Positions 24,027 to 33,248 of a stretch of 64,000 nucleotides of DNA are shown here, in pieces. Location of the stretch: the NCBI RefSeq assembly GCF_017654485.1, contig NZ_CP061094.1, positions 186,001 to 250,000 on the forward strand, written 5' to 3'. The DNA comes from Roseomonas marmotae (GTDB taxonomy: Bacteria > Pseudomonadota > Alphaproteobacteria > Acetobacterales > Acetobacteraceae). Both the position numbers and the translations under genes were made by a program. Below the pieces are notes generated by a model. The model was given only the letters and a program-made list of their open reading frames with translations, made no database searches and had not been told where the DNA came from. The stretch's first letter is position 1, and every line of letters starts with the position of its first letter.

Positions 24027-26794
24027 GACGCGGCCTCGGCGGGGACCGGCCGGCCGACCCGCACCGCGCAGAACTTGAATTCCGGGATCTTGCCGAAGGG
24101 GTCGAGCGCCGGGTTGGTCAGCAGGTTGGCCGCCGCCTCGGCATAGCAGAAGGGCAGGAACACCATGCCCGCGGGAACGTCGCGGTCCGCGCGGATCTTC
24201 AGTTCCACCGCGCCGCGCCGCGTCTCCAGCCGCACGCGCTCGCCGGCGCCGAGATCCAGCCGGCGCAGGTCGGTGGGCGAGAGCAGCGCCACGGCCTCAG
24301 GCTCCAGCAGGTCCAGCACATCGGAGCGGCGGGTCATGGAGCCGGTGTGCCAGTGCTCCAGCACCCGCCCGGTGGAAAGAACCATGGGGTATTCGGCATC
24401 CGGCACTTCGTCGGGCGGCACGATATGCGCGGGGACCAGGCGGGCGCGCCCGCTGTCGGTCGGGAAGCCCCTGGCGAAGAGGATCTCATTGCCGGGCTTG
24501 TCGGGCGAATCAACGGGATAGGTCACCGCGCCTTCGCGCTCCAGCCGTTCCCAGGTGATATTGGCGAAGGATGGCATGATCTGCGCCATCTCCGCGAAGA
24601 CCGCTGCCGGCCCCGCATAATCCCAGTCGAGGCCCAGGCGGCGGGCCATCTCCTGGATGATCCACCAGTCCTGCCGCGCCTGCCCCGGCAGCGGCACCAC
24701 CGGGCGGGCAAGCTGCACGCGGCGGTCGGTATTGGTGAAGCTGCCGGACTTCTCGGCGAAGGCCGAGGCGGGCAGCACCACATCGGCATGGAAGGCGGTC
24801 TCGGTCAGGAAGAGGTCCTGCACCACGAGATGGTCGAGCTTCGCCAGGGCCTCGCGCGCATGTCGCAGGTCCGGGTCGGACATCGCGGGGTTCTCGCCCT
24901 CGATATACATGCCGCGGATGGTGCCGGCATGGATGGCGTTCATGATCTCCACCACCGTCAGCCCCGGCTCCGGGTCCAGTGTCGCGCCCCAGAAACGCTC
25001 GAAGGCGGTGCGGATCTCCGGCTTCGCCACCGGCTGGTAATCCGGCAGCACCATCGGGATCAGCCCGGCATCGGATGCGCCCTGCACGTTGTTCTGCCCG
25101 CGCAGCGGGTGCAGCCCGGTGCCGGGCCGGCCGATCTGCCCGGTGATCAGAGCCAGCGCGATCAGGCAGCGGGAATTGTCGGTGCCATGCACATGCTGGC
25201 TGATGCCCATGCCCCAGAAGATGATCGCGGTGCGCGCGCGGGCATAGAGCCGCGCCACCTCGCGCAGCGTGGCGGCGGGGACGCCGCAGACCGCCTCCAT
25301 CCGCTCCGGCGGGAAATCCCGGATGCGCTCGCGCAATTCGGCGAAGCCCTCGGTATGGGCATCGACATACTGGCGGTCGTACAATTCCTCCTCGATGATT
25401 GTGTGCAGCAGCGCGTTCAGCAGCGCGACGTCGCTGCCCGGACGGAAGGCCAGATGATGGGCCGCGTGGCGGGAGAGCTGCTGGCGGCGCGGATCGATCA
25501 CCACCAGCCTGGCGCCCCGCTGCTTCACCGCATTCTTGATGAAGGTGGCCGCGACCGGGTGGTTCACCGTGGGGTTGGCGCCGATCACCACGATCACCTC
25601 GGCCTCCAGCGCGGCGGCGAAGGGCGCCGTCACCGCGGCCGAGTTCAGCCCTTCCATCAGCGCGGCGACGGAGGAAGCGTGGCAAAGCCGCGTGCAGTGA
25701 TCGACATTGTTGCTGCCGAAGCCCGTGCGGACCAGCTTCTGGAAGAGATAGGCTTCCTCGTTCGATCCCTTGGCCGAGCCGAATCCGGCCAGGGACTTCG
25801 GCCCATGCGTATCCCGCAGCCGGGCCAGACCGCCTGCGGCCAACTCCAGTGCTTCTTCCCAGCTCGCCTCGCGGAAATGGGTCCAGGGATTGGCGGGGTC
25901 CACCTGGTCTTCAGCGTGCTTTGGCACCTCCGCACGGCGGATCAGCGGCTTCGTCAGCCGGTGCGGGTGCTGCGCGTAGTCGAAGCCGAAGCGCCCCTTG
26001 ACGCAGAGCCGGTTGTGGTTGGCCGGCCCGTCGCGGCCCTCGGCATAGACGATGCGGTCGTCCTTCACCTGATAGGTGACCTGGCAGCCGACGCCGCAAT
26101 AGGGACAGAGCGAATCCACGCTGCGGTCAGGCCAGACCTTGCGAACCTGCTGCTCATCCAGATAGGCGGCGGGCATCAGCGCGCCGGTCGGGCAGGCCTG
26201 CACGCATTCGCCACAGGCGACGCAGGTGGAGGCGCCCATCGGGTCGTCGAAATCGAAGACCACCTTGGCGGCGGCATTGCGTTCCGCCATGCCGATGACG
26301 TCATTGGCCTGCACCTCGCGGCAGGCGCGGACGCAGAGGTTGCACTGGATGCAGGCGTCGAGATTGACGCGCATCGCCGGATGGCTGGCATCGGGCGCCC
26401 AGCGCGGCACGGCCGGGAAGCGGCTCTCCACCACCTCCATGCGGTCCGCCCAATCCCAGAGGCGGGAACTCGGGTCCGGCGAGGCCGAACGCGCCGGCTG
26501 GTCCGCCAGCAGCAGTTCCATCACCATCCGGCGGGCACGCCCGGCGCGTTCGCTGGCGCTGCGCACCTTCATCCCCGGCGTCGGCTTGCGCATGCAGGAA
26601 GGGGCGAGGACACGCTCCCCCTCGATCTCCACCATGCAGGCGCGGCAATTGCCGTCGGGCCGGTAGCCCGGCTCGGGCCTGTGGCAGAGATGCGGGATCT
26701 CGGTGCCGAGGCGCCGCGCCGCTTCCCAGAGCGTCTCGCCCGGCATGGCCTCGACCATCGTTCCGTCCAGTTCGAAGGCAATGGCCTCGCTCAT
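24023..26794 (-). CDS. fdh1A: NAD-dependent formate dehydrogenase catalytic alpha subunit (Mo/W)
   Basis: The 923-residue protein has a 2Fe-2S domain at the N-terminus (HLCHRPEPGYRPDGNCRACM), two 4Fe-4S ferredoxin sites (CIQCNLCVRAC, CVACGECVQACP), a further 4Fe-4S motif CPYCGVGC at the start of the molybdopterin domain, and the catalytic Cys in HCTRLCHASS, so this is a Cys rather than a selenocysteine enzyme. The C-terminal molybdopterin-binding domain includes VLSTGRVLEHWHTGSM. It oxidises formate to CO2 and reduces NAD through the beta subunit. Mo versus W cannot be told from sequence; the Methylorubrum FDH1 homologue uses W. Coupled by ATGA to fdh1B and pqqD. Confidence 0.95.
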   Translation of the reverse strand: MSEAIAFELDGTMVEAMPGETLWEAARRLGTEIPHLCHRPEPGYRPDGNCRACMVEIEGERVLAPSCMRKPTPGMKVRSASERAGRARRMVMELLLADQPARSASPDPSSRLWDWADRMEVVESRFPAVPRWAPDASHPAMRVNLDACIQCNLCVRACREVQANDVIGMAERNAAAKVVFDFDDPMGASTCVACGECVQACPTGALMPAAYLDEQQVRKVWPDRSVDSLCPYCGVGCQVTYQVKDDRIVYAEGRDGPANHNRLCVKGRFGFDYAQHPHRLTKPLIRRAEVPKHAEDQVDPANPWTHFREASWEEALELAAGGLARLRDTHGPKSLAGFGSAKGSNEEAYLFQKLVRTGFGSNNVDHCTRLCHASSVAALMEGLNSAAVTAPFAAALEAEVIVVIGANPTVNHPVAATFIKNAVKQRGARLVVIDPRRQQLSRHAAHHLAFRPGSDVALLNALLHTIIEEELYDRQYVDAHTEGFAELRERIRDFPPERMEAVCGVPAATLREVARLYARARTAIIFWGMGISQHVHGTDNSRCLIALALITGQIGRPGTGLHPLRGQNNVQGASDAGLIPMVLPDYQPVAKPEIRTAFERFWGATLDPEPGLTVVEIMNAIHAGTIRGMYIEGENPAMSDPDLRHAREALAKLDHLVVQDLFLTETAFHADVVLPASAFAEKSGSFTNTDRRVQLARPVVPLPGQARQDWWIIQEMARRLGLDWDYAGPAAVFAEMAQIMPSFANITWERLEREGAVTYPVDSPDKPGNEILFARGFPTDSGRARLVPAHIVPPDEVPDAEYPMVLSTGRVLEHWHTGSMTRRSDVLDLLEPEAVALLSPTDLRRLDLGAGERVRLETRRGAVELKIRADRDVPAGMVFLPFCYAEAAANLLTNPALDPFGKIPEFKFCAVRVGRPVPAEAAS

Positions 26795-28503
26795 GCGGGA
26801 TGCCCCTCCTTGCCGGCGATCTCCGGGAAATGCCGCAGCAGGCTGAGCAGCGGGTTACTCGCCGCCTGGCCAAGGCCGCAGATCGAGGCCTCGCGCATCA
26901 CCTCCGACAATTCCTGCAGCAGCGCGGTGTCCCATTCCTCCCGCTCCATCAACATTCGCGCCTTCTGCGTGCCGATGCGGCAGGGCGTGCACTGGCCGCA
27001 GCTTTCATCCTCGAAGAAGCGCATCACGTTCAGCGCGGCCGCCCGCAGGTCATCGGCCTGCGACAGCACGATCACCGCGGCCGAGCCGATGAAGCAGCCA
27101 TGCGGCTCCAACGTGCCGAAATCCAGCGGCAGGTCGGCCAGCGAGGCCGGCAGAATGCCACCGGAGGCGCCGCCCGGCAGGAAGGCCAGGAGTTCATGCC
27201 CTTCCGCCATCCCGCCGCAATATTCCTCCACGAGTTCGCTCAGCGTGATGCCGGCGGGCGCCAGCTTCACGCCCGGTTCGCGCACGCGGCCGGAGACGGA
27301 GAAGGAGCGCAGCCCCTTGCCGCCGTGCCGTCCCTGTCCGGCCCACCAGTCCGGCCCGCGCTCCAGGATGTCGCGCACCCAGTAGAGCGTCTCGACATTG
27401 TTGATCAGCGTGGGGCGGCCGAAGAGACCGCGCTGGAAGGGGAAGGGCGGCTTGTGCCGGGGCAGGCCGCGCTTTCCTTCCAGGCTTTCCAGCAGCGCCG
27501 ATTCCTCGCCGCAGATATAGGCGCCGGCACCGCGCCGCATGTGCAGCGCCGGGCCGCCCGGCGGCAGCTTCGCGATCTCACGCGCCAGGATCTCGCGCGC
27601 CAGCGGGTATTCGTCGCGCAGATAGATGAAGACCTCATCCGCCTCCACCACATGCGCGGCGATCAGCGTGCCTTCCAGGAAGCGATGCGGATCGGTGTTG
27701 AGGTAGTGGCGGTCCTTGAAGGTTCCGGGCTCCCCCTCGTCGCCATTCACCGCCATCAGGCGTGGCCCGGGTTGCTCGCGCACCGCGCGCCACTTGCGCC
27801 CGGTCGGGAAGCCAGCGCCGCCGAGGCCGCGCAGCCCGCCATGTTCCAGCGCCGCGATCACCGCCTCGGCCTCCAGCCCGCCCGCGCGCAGGCGCTCGAG
27901 CAGCCGGTAGCCGCCGGCGGCGCGATAGCGGTCCAGATCGACGTAATCGGCCATGTGTGGGTGGATATCGCCCTGGTGGATTGCCTCAAGCACCGCTTCC
28001 GGCCGGGCGTGATGCAGGAAGTGGTGGCCGACCTCCACCACCGGCGCCTGGTCGCAGAGGCCGAGGCAGGGCGCGCGCACCACCCGCGCCCCCGGTCCGA
28101 CCCTGCCGTCCAGCGCCTCATGCAGCGCGGCGGCACCATGCATGGCGCAGGTGAGGCTGTCGCAGACACGGACCGTCAGCGGCGGCAAGGGCGGCATGCC
28201 TTCCTTCACCACGTCGAAATGCGCGTAGAAGGTGGCGACCTCATAGACCTCCGCGTAGGAGAGTTGCAGCGCCTCGGCCAGCGCCGCCAGCAGATCGGCC
28301 GGAATCTGTCCATGCCGGTCCTGGATGCGGTGCAGATACTCGATCAGCAGGTCGCGGTGACGCGGGCTGTCGCCCAGCAGCGCCTCGACCGCCTCCCGTG
28401 CCTCCAGCCCCGCCTGCCGCCCCTTCGGCAGGGCACGCGCCTGCCGCCGGCCGGAGCCAGGGTGCTCCGGCCGCCGCAAAGATCCTGTCACGGCCTCTCC
28501 CAT
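26791..28503 (-). CDS. fdh1B: NAD-dependent formate dehydrogenase beta subunit (NuoE-NuoF fusion)
   Basis: The 570-residue protein is a fusion. Residues about 40-190 match the 24-kDa NuoE subunit with 2Fe-2S cysteines (CDSLTCAMHG, CLGLCDQ). Residues about 200-570 match NuoF, with FMN/NAD motifs GLGGAGFPTGRKW, NGDEGEPGTFKDR, GAGAYICGEESALLES, and the 4Fe-4S motif CGQCTPCRIG. It takes electrons from the alpha subunit and reduces NAD+. The fused form is typical of FDH1 of methylotrophs. Lies between frmA and fdh1A in one operon. Confidence 0.95.
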   Translation of the reverse strand: MGEAVTGSLRRPEHPGSGRRQARALPKGRQAGLEAREAVEALLGDSPRHRDLLIEYLHRIQDRHGQIPADLLAALAEALQLSYAEVYEVATFYAHFDVVKEGMPPLPPLTVRVCDSLTCAMHGAAALHEALDGRVGPGARVVRAPCLGLCDQAPVVEVGHHFLHHARPEAVLEAIHQGDIHPHMADYVDLDRYRAAGGYRLLERLRAGGLEAEAVIAALEHGGLRGLGGAGFPTGRKWRAVREQPGPRLMAVNGDEGEPGTFKDRHYLNTDPHRFLEGTLIAAHVVEADEVFIYLRDEYPLAREILAREIAKLPPGGPALHMRRGAGAYICGEESALLESLEGKRGLPRHKPPFPFQRGLFGRPTLINNVETLYWVRDILERGPDWWAGQGRHGGKGLRSFSVSGRVREPGVKLAPAGITLSELVEEYCGGMAEGHELLAFLPGGASGGILPASLADLPLDFGTLEPHGCFIGSAAVIVLSQADDLRAAALNVMRFFEDESCGQCTPCRIGTQKARMLMEREEWDTALLQELSEVMREASICGLGQAASNPLLSLLRHFPEIAGKEGHPA

Positions 28504-28528
28504 CTCAGACGCTCCGTCAGTCCCAGTC

Positions 28529-29638
28529 TTAGTAGATGACGACGCCGCGGATGCTCTCGCCGCGGGTCATGAGGTCGAAGCCCTCGTTGATCTGCTCGAG
28601 CGGCATGGTGTGGGTGATCAGGTCGTCGATGTTGATCTTGCCGTCCATATACCAGTCGACGATCTTCGGCACGTCGGTGCGGCCGCGCGCGCCGCCGAAG
28701 GCCGAGCCGATCCAGCGCCGCCCCGTCACCAGCTGGAAGGGCCGCGTGCTGATCTCCTTGCCCGCCTCGGCCACGCCGATGATGGTCGAGACGCCCCAGC
28801 CCTTGTGGCAGCATTCCAGCGCCTGGCGCATCAGCGTGGTATTGCCGACGCATTCGAAGGAATAATCCGCGCCGCCTCCGGTCAGCTCCACCAGATGGCC
28901 GACCAGGTCGCCCTGGATCTCCTTCGGGTTGACGAAGTGGGTCATGCCGAACCTGCGCGCCATCGCCTCGCGCCCGGGGTTGATGTCGACGCCGACGATC
29001 ATGTTGGCGCCCACCATCCTGGCACCCTGGATGACGTTCAGGCCGATGCCGCCCAGGCCGAACACCACCACATTGGCGCCAGCCTCCACCTTGGCCGTGA
29101 AGATCACCGCGCCGATGCCGGTGGTGACGCCGCAGCCGATGTAGCAGACTTTGTCGAAGGGCGCGTCCTCGCGGATCTTGGCCACCGCGATCTCCGGCAG
29201 CACCGTGTAGTTCGAGAAGGTGCTGGTGCCCATGTAGTGGTGCAGCGGCTTGCCGTTGCAGGAGAAGCGGCTGGTGCCGTCCGGCATCTGCCCGCGCCCC
29301 TGCGTGACGCGGATCTTCTGGCACAGGTTGGTCTTGCGGCTCAGGCAGTAGTCGCATTCCCGGCATTCCGGCGTGTAGAGCGGAATGACATGGTCGCCCT
29401 TGCGCAGGCTCTTCACGCCCGGGCCGACATCGACCACCACGCCCGCGCCCTCATGCCCGAGGATGGCCGGGAAGATCCCCTCCGGATCGGCACCCGAGAG
29501 CGTATACTTGTCGGTGTGGCACAGCCCGGTGGCCTTCACCTCCACCAGCACCTCGCCCTCCCGCGGCCCTTCCAGGTCCACTTCCTCGATCGAAAGCGGC
29601 TGGCCCGCCTCCCAGGCAACCGCGGCGCGTGTCTTCAT
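28529..29638 (-). CDS. frmA: S-(hydroxymethyl)glutathione dehydrogenase / class III alcohol dehydrogenase
   Basis: Start at 29638 (MKTRAAVAWEAGQPLSIEEV) is the family start. The 369-residue zinc enzyme has catalytic ligands Cys in GLCHTDKYTLSG and His in GHEGAGVV, the structural zinc cluster (CRECDYCLSRKTNLC) and the NAD fold GLGGIGLNVIQGA. It oxidises the glutathione adduct of formaldehyde to S-formylglutathione. It is 25 bases upstream of fdh1B and starts the operon that also encodes formate dehydrogenase and PqqD. The next enzyme, S-formylglutathione hydrolase, is not in this window. Confidence 0.95.
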   Translation of the reverse strand: MKTRAAVAWEAGQPLSIEEVDLEGPREGEVLVEVKATGLCHTDKYTLSGADPEGIFPAILGHEGAGVVVDVGPGVKSLRKGDHVIPLYTPECRECDYCLSRKTNLCQKIRVTQGRGQMPDGTSRFSCNGKPLHHYMGTSTFSNYTVLPEIAVAKIREDAPFDKVCYIGCGVTTGIGAVIFTAKVEAGANVVVFGLGGIGLNVIQGARMVGANMIVGVDINPGREAMARRFGMTHFVNPKEIQGDLVGHLVELTGGGADYSFECVGNTTLMRQALECCHKGWGVSTIIGVAEAGKEISTRPFQLVTGRRWIGSAFGGARGRTDVPKIVDWYMDGKINIDDLITHTMPLEQINEGFDLMTRGESIRGVVIY

Positions 29639-29736
29639 TGCTGCGCTTCCTCCCTCTACCCGTTCTTGACCGTCAACCGGAGCCCGCCGGAATCCCGCGG
29701 ACTGTATCCTTTGCCCGGGACAGGGCCCGGGGCCTC

Positions 29737-29765
29737 GCGGCATGGCCCCACCAGGGCCATGCCGC
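29737..29765 (-). terminator. Hairpin terminator after the repeat-containing gene
   Basis: GCGGCATGGCCC (29737-29748) pairs perfectly with GGGCCATGCCGC (29754-29765), loop of five bases. It lies just downstream of the stop at 29774 on the minus strand and upstream of frmA. Confidence 0.75.
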
Positions 29766-29773
29766 ATGGTCGC

Positions 29774-30169
29774 TCATCGTGCCGGACTGCCCGTTCCCGA
29801 GGAAGGGGGCTGAGCGGTGGTGGATGGCAATTGCGGCGGCGGGGCCCCGCCTGTCGCCGCCTCGCCGGCCGAATTCCGTTGCGCGCCACTCATCGCCGCG
29901 CCGGAGCCCAGGTTGCCCTCCGGCCTTCTGGTGGCCGGCGTCTCGCTCGCGCCAGGGGGGCGGGGGCTGTGGGTCGGGGGCGCCGGCTGCGCCGCGGTGC
30001 CCGTATTCGCCGTCCCGGAGGATTGCTTCTGGGCATCGTTCATCGTGCTGCCGGATTGCAGATTGCCATCCGTCCTGCCGGGGGAGCCCTGGGGCGCCTG
30101 CGCCAGGCAGACCGCTGGCAGGGCGAGGAGCGAGACAAGCAGGGCAAGGCCCGTCGCTGTGGTCTTCAT
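29774..30169 (-). CDS. Exported low-complexity protein with a 50-residue internal repeat
   Basis: ATG at 30169 is used because AGGAGG lies six bases upstream; an ATG at 30175 abuts that site. The 131-residue product has a signal peptide (LALLVSLLALPAVCLAQ) and then a Pro/Ala/Gly/Thr/Ser-rich, probably disordered chain. A unit of the form GNLxSGxxMxxAQxxS occurs at residues 35-50 and again at 85-100, exactly 50 residues apart. No known domain is recognised. It lies upstream of frmA but is separated by a strong hairpin, so it may be an independent gene. Confidence 0.7.
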   Translation of the reverse strand: MKTTATGLALLVSLLALPAVCLAQAPQGSPGRTDGNLQSGSTMNDAQKQSSGTANTGTAAQPAPPTHSPRPPGASETPATRRPEGNLGSGAAMSGAQRNSAGEAATGGAPPPQLPSTTAQPPSSGTGSPAR

Positions 30170-30532
30170 GTGCATCCTCCTGTTTATTGGAGAGCGTCCT
30201 GACGCCCTCTCTGTCAGCTTCAAGATAGAATGCCGGACAGTGGAAAGGCCAAGGTTAACGTCACGAAGGGGCGATGGATCGCGTCATGCTGATAATGCAT
30301 ACGGAAGATGAAGGTTAGAAAACTTTCATGTAACCTATTGCACTGCGGCAAAAGCGCTCGGCCCCGGGGGAAGTCTCCGGCCGCCGGCACGCCGCGAACC
30401 GACACGGATTACGCTTTACCGCCTCCCGGCATTTGTCCCATGCTTACGAGACAATTCCAAAACGAATCGTCAGGCGTGCCCGTTGCTGAGCGAGACTCAG
30501 AAACAGGCCGGGAAACCGGCAGGGAGAAAAGA
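30170..30532. other. Divergent intergenic region upstream of gfa
   Basis: This 363-base spacer lies between the divergent repeat-protein gene and gfa. It is less GC-rich than its surroundings, particularly around 30315-30345, and must hold promoters for both. I see GGTTA (30313-30317) and TAACC (30331-30335) as a weak inverted repeat, but no convincing -35/-10 pair and no supported coding frame. The sequence GGGAGAAAAGA just before 30533 is the gfa ribosome-binding site. Confidence 0.5.
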
Positions 30533-31111
30533 ATGTCCGAGACAATCAAGATCCACCCCTTGATAGACCAGGGGCTCAAGCCGGCTTCGCCGCAGTTTGC
30601 CGGCGGGACGCTGGTCTGTCACTGCAGGGAGCGACCGGTCAAGGTCAGGGTCTCCTGCCAGGTGGCGCATGACCATGCCTGCGGTTGCACGAAATGCTGG
30701 AAGCCGGCGGGGGCGGTTTTCTCCGTTGTCGCGGTGGTGCCGCGCGACAAACTCGAGGTCATCGAGAATGGCGACAAGCTGGCGATCGTCGACAACACAG
30801 CCGCGATCCAGCGTTATGCCTGCACCGCCTGCGGCGTCCATATGTATGGCAGGATCGAGAACAAGAACCACCCGTTCTACGGGCTCGATTTCATCCATCC
30901 CGAACTTTTCGAGGAATCCGGCTGGGCGCCGCCGGAATTCGCGGCCTTCGTCTCCTCGGTCATCGAGTCCGGCTACAAACCCGAACGCATGGGGGCGCTG
31001 CGTGCCCGCCTCAAGGAACTGGGGCTGGAGCCTTATGACTGCCTCTCGCCGCCGTTGATGGACGCCATCGCGGCGCATGGCGTCAAGGCGGCCGACGTAC
31101 CGCCGCCCTGA
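30533..31111 (+). CDS. gfa: S-(hydroxymethyl)glutathione synthase (glutathione-dependent formaldehyde-activating enzyme)
   Basis: Start at 30533 ([14 protein letters not shown]) follows GGGAGAAAAGA. The 192-residue zinc protein has the Gfa cysteine pattern: [14 protein letters not shown], then [11 protein letters not shown] and later [12 protein letters not shown]. It speeds formation of the glutathione-formaldehyde adduct used by FrmA. The complete length matches the family (about 190). It is divergent from the frmA operon and terminated by a strong hairpin. Confidence 0.94.
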   Translation: MSETIKIHPLIDQGLKPASPQFAGGTLVCHCRERPVKVRVSCQVAHDHACGCTKCWKPAGAVFSVVAVVPRDKLEVIENGDKLAIVDNTAAIQRYACTACGVHMYGRIENKNHPFYGLDFIHPELFEESGWAPPEFAAFVSSVIESGYKPERMGALRARLKELGLEPYDCLSPPLMDAIAAHGVKAADVPPP

Positions 31112-31126
31112 TCCACGACAGGGCCG

Positions 31127-31153
31127 GACGGGCGGCCCGCATGGCCGCCCGTC
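31127..31153. terminator. Bidirectional hairpin terminator
   Basis: GACGGGCGGCC (31127-31137) pairs perfectly with GGCCGCCCGTC (31143-31153) with a five-base loop, between convergent gfa and the exported cupredoxin-like gene. Downstream of gfa the stem is followed by TTC. Confidence 0.8.
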
Positions 31154-31184
31154 TTCAAAGCCACGTCTTCAAAGCTGCATGGAT

Positions 31185-31637
31185 CTACTCGACGATCAGC
31201 GTGCCGGTCATGCCACGCTCCTCCAGCCCCCGCACGCGGAAGGTGAAGTTCCCTGTCCGCACGGGCACGAAGTAGACCTCGACCTCTCCCACATCGTCGA
31301 AATCCAGCTCCTCCAGCACGCTGGTCTTGATCTCCGTCTTGCCGACCACGACCTGGCGGATCCAGACATTGCGCCAGAATTCCGGTGCCACGAAGTTGTA
31401 TTCGCGCCGGCCCGCGGCGGCGATGCGCCAGCGGTAGTAGCGGCCCGTTTCCAGCCGGTATTCGCGCTGAGAGAGAGTGAAGTCATCCTCACCCGAGCCC
31501 ATCACCAGTGGCTCCAGCCGCTGCGGCCGGGTGGCCAGGTCGCCACGCGCCAGTGCAGGCTGGCTTCCCAATGTTCCCGCGCAGGCCATGGCAAGGCCCG
31601 CAGCCACCAGTGATCTGCGGTTCAGGCGTGTCGTCAT
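31185..31637 (-). CDS. Exported cupredoxin-like protein lacking copper ligands
   Basis: The start at 31637 (MTTRLNRRSLVAAGLAMAC) gives a Tat-like signal with cleavage near ALA. The 150-residue product has a beta-sandwich pattern like cupredoxin domains (YRLETGRYYRWRI, FTFRVRGLEERGMTGTLIVE). The mature part has no His and no Cys, so a type 1 copper site is impossible. An acidic stretch EELDFDDVGEVEVYF is notable. It is found between gfa and an ABC importer, all near PQQ genes. Function unknown; the fold call is by pattern. Confidence 0.65.
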   Translation of the reverse strand: MTTRLNRRSLVAAGLAMACAGTLGSQPALARGDLATRPQRLEPLVMGSGEDDFTLSQREYRLETGRYYRWRIAAAGRREYNFVAPEFWRNVWIRQVVVGKTEIKTSVLEELDFDDVGEVEVYFVPVRTGNFTFRVRGLEERGMTGTLIVE

Positions 31638-31705
31638 TGCTGTGCTTCCTCCCGGCGCGGGTGTTTTTGTTGCATGTCCAGCATGGTGCTGTCTCATGCC
31701 CACGC

Positions 31706-32455
31706 TCAAGCACAAACATCCGTGTTCTGGCCGACAGGCTCCGGAAAGCGCCGCGACAGCTCGGCGCGCAGCATGTCCAGGCCGCCGGCATGGTCTTTCC
31801 GGTTCTCCAGCACTCCGCGCAGGGAATGGGGCGGGCGTCCGAGCACGGCGATTCGATCGGCCAGCGCCAGCGCATCCTCCAGTTGATGAGTCACCAGAAC
31901 CGTGGTGATGCCGCGCTCCGCGATCACCTCGCCCAGCAGCGCCCGCAGCCGCACCGCCGTGGCCTCGTCCAGGGAAACCAGGGGCTCGTCCAGCACCAGC
32001 AATTCGGGGTCCACCACCAGGGCCCGCGCCAGGGCCGCGCGCCGCGCCATGCCGAGCGACAGCTCGCCGGGGAAGCGGCTGCCCCAGCCACCCAGCCCGA
32101 CGCGCTCCAGCAGGGGCGCCACCTGTGCGGACGGCCGCCCCGCCGCCTCGGCCGCGAGCCGCAGATTGGCTTCGATGCTGCGCCAGGGCAGGAGGCGCGG
32201 CTCCTGGAACACCACGCCCAGGCGTTGCGGCCGCTGCCGTACCTCCCCCTCGAAAGCGGTGTCGAGGCCAAGAAGGATCCGCAGCGCCGTGGTCTTGCCG
32301 CAGCCGGAAGGGCCCAGCACGGCGGTGACGCTGCCAGCGGGGAATTCGAGGCGCAGGTCGCGCAGCGCCTCCGTGTCCGGATGCCCGGCGCGGCGATACC
32401 GCTTGCTGCGGATATCCAGGGTCAGCGGGGCGGGCTGCAAGTCAGGCAAGGCCAC
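31706..32455 (-). CDS. ABC importer ATP-binding protein (nitrate/sulfonate/taurine type)
   Basis: The start is GTG at 32455, overlapping the permease stop by 14 bases. The 249-residue ATPase has Walker A GPSGCGKTT, Q-loop VVFQEPRLLPW, signature LSLGMARRAALARAL, Walker B LLVLDEPLVSLDE and switch His in LVTHQLEDAL. The LSLGM variant of the signature replaces LSGGQ. With the permease and solute-binding protein upstream it forms a complete importer. It resembles TauB/SsuB, but the substrate cannot be read. Confidence 0.9.
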   Translation of the reverse strand: MALPDLQPAPLTLDIRSKRYRRAGHPDTEALRDLRLEFPAGSVTAVLGPSGCGKTTALRILLGLDTAFEGEVRQRPQRLGVVFQEPRLLPWRSIEANLRLAAEAAGRPSAQVAPLLERVGLGGWGSRFPGELSLGMARRAALARALVVDPELLVLDEPLVSLDEATAVRLRALLGEVIAERGITTVLVTHQLEDALALADRIAVLGRPPHSLRGVLENRKDHAGGLDMLRAELSRRFPEPVGQNTDVCA

Positions 32456-33248
32456 GCCAGGCCCGTGCTCGCCGTTCCGCCGGGCGCATCACGCCGGCCT
32501 CGATAGCCAGCATGACCGCCGCGAAAGCGAGGGCATAGGCCAGCAGCCCGGCCACGTCGAAGACCTGGAAGCGCAGGTTCATCTCGAAGCCGACCCCGCT
32601 GGGGCGGCCCAGCAGCTCGGCGACCAGCACGATCTTCCAGGCCGTGGCCAGTCCCGCCCGCGCCGCCGCCGCCAGATAGGGATGGAGCTGCGGCAGCATG
32701 ACATCCCGCCAGCGGGCCATCAGGCCGAAGCGGTAGGCCTGCGCCATCTCATCCAGCCCCGGCTCCATCGCCCGCGCGCCTTCCCGCAGCGTCACGGCCA
32801 CGGCCGGCAGCTTGACCAGGGCGACGGCGATCACGGTGGCCGCCTCGGTTTGGCCGAACCAGATATAGGCCAGCAGGATCACGACCAGCGCCGGAAGATT
32901 GAGGAGCAGCACGAGCCAGAAATCCCCGGCGGCATCCGCGAGGCGCGAGCGCCCCATGAGGATGCCGATCGCGCTGCCCGCCACCATGGCCAGCAGGAAG
33001 GCCGCCATGACGCGCGCCAGCGTGGCCCCGAGCGCCTGCGGCAGGCTGCCATCCGCCATGGCCGCCGCCGCGGCGCGCAGCACGGTCAGGGGGTCCGGCA
33101 GGGCGCGGTCCGCCGCCCATGCGGCAATCACCCACCACAGCAGCAGGAAACAGGCGGCGGAGCCCAGGCGGATCAGCAGCGCCCCGTGGTCCGGCGCCGA
33201 TGTCCGGATGGCCGGGAGGGGCTGGACCCCCGTCGCGCCCTGCGTCAT
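32442..33248 (-). CDS. ABC importer permease (BPD type)
   Basis: ATG at 33248 overlaps the upstream solute-binding protein stop by ATGA; longer starts would lie inside that gene. The 268-residue protein has about six membrane helices and the cytoplasmic EAA-like loop DEMAQAYRFGLMARWRDVMLPQLHPY that contacts the ATPase. Similar to SsuC/TauC/NrtB permeases. Part of a three-gene operon in the order solute-binding, permease, ATPase. Confidence 0.9.
   Translation of the reverse strand: MTQGATGVQPLPAIRTSAPDHGALLIRLGSAACFLLLWWVIAAWAADRALPDPLTVLRAAAAAMADGSLPQALGATLARVMAAFLLAMVAGSAIGILMGRSRLADAAGDFWLVLLLNLPALVVILLAYIWFGQTEAATVIAVALVKLPAVAVTLREGARAMEPGLDEMAQAYRFGLMARWRDVMLPQLHPYLAAAARAGLATAWKIVLVAELLGRPSGVGFEMNLRFQVFDVAGLLAYALAFAAVMLAIEAGVMRPAERRARAWRGLA

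Noticed and set aside
24347..27385. A 1012-codon open frame on the plus strand opposite the formate dehydrogenase genes
   Set aside because: It is antisense to fdh1A/fdh1B, whose motifs are unmistakable, and its translation is compositionally biased with no domain. Long antisense frames are normal in DNA of this GC content.
28529..31111. S-formylglutathione hydrolase gene next to frmA or gfa
   Set aside because: No frame in the region has an esterase G-x-S-x-G pattern in a suitable context.
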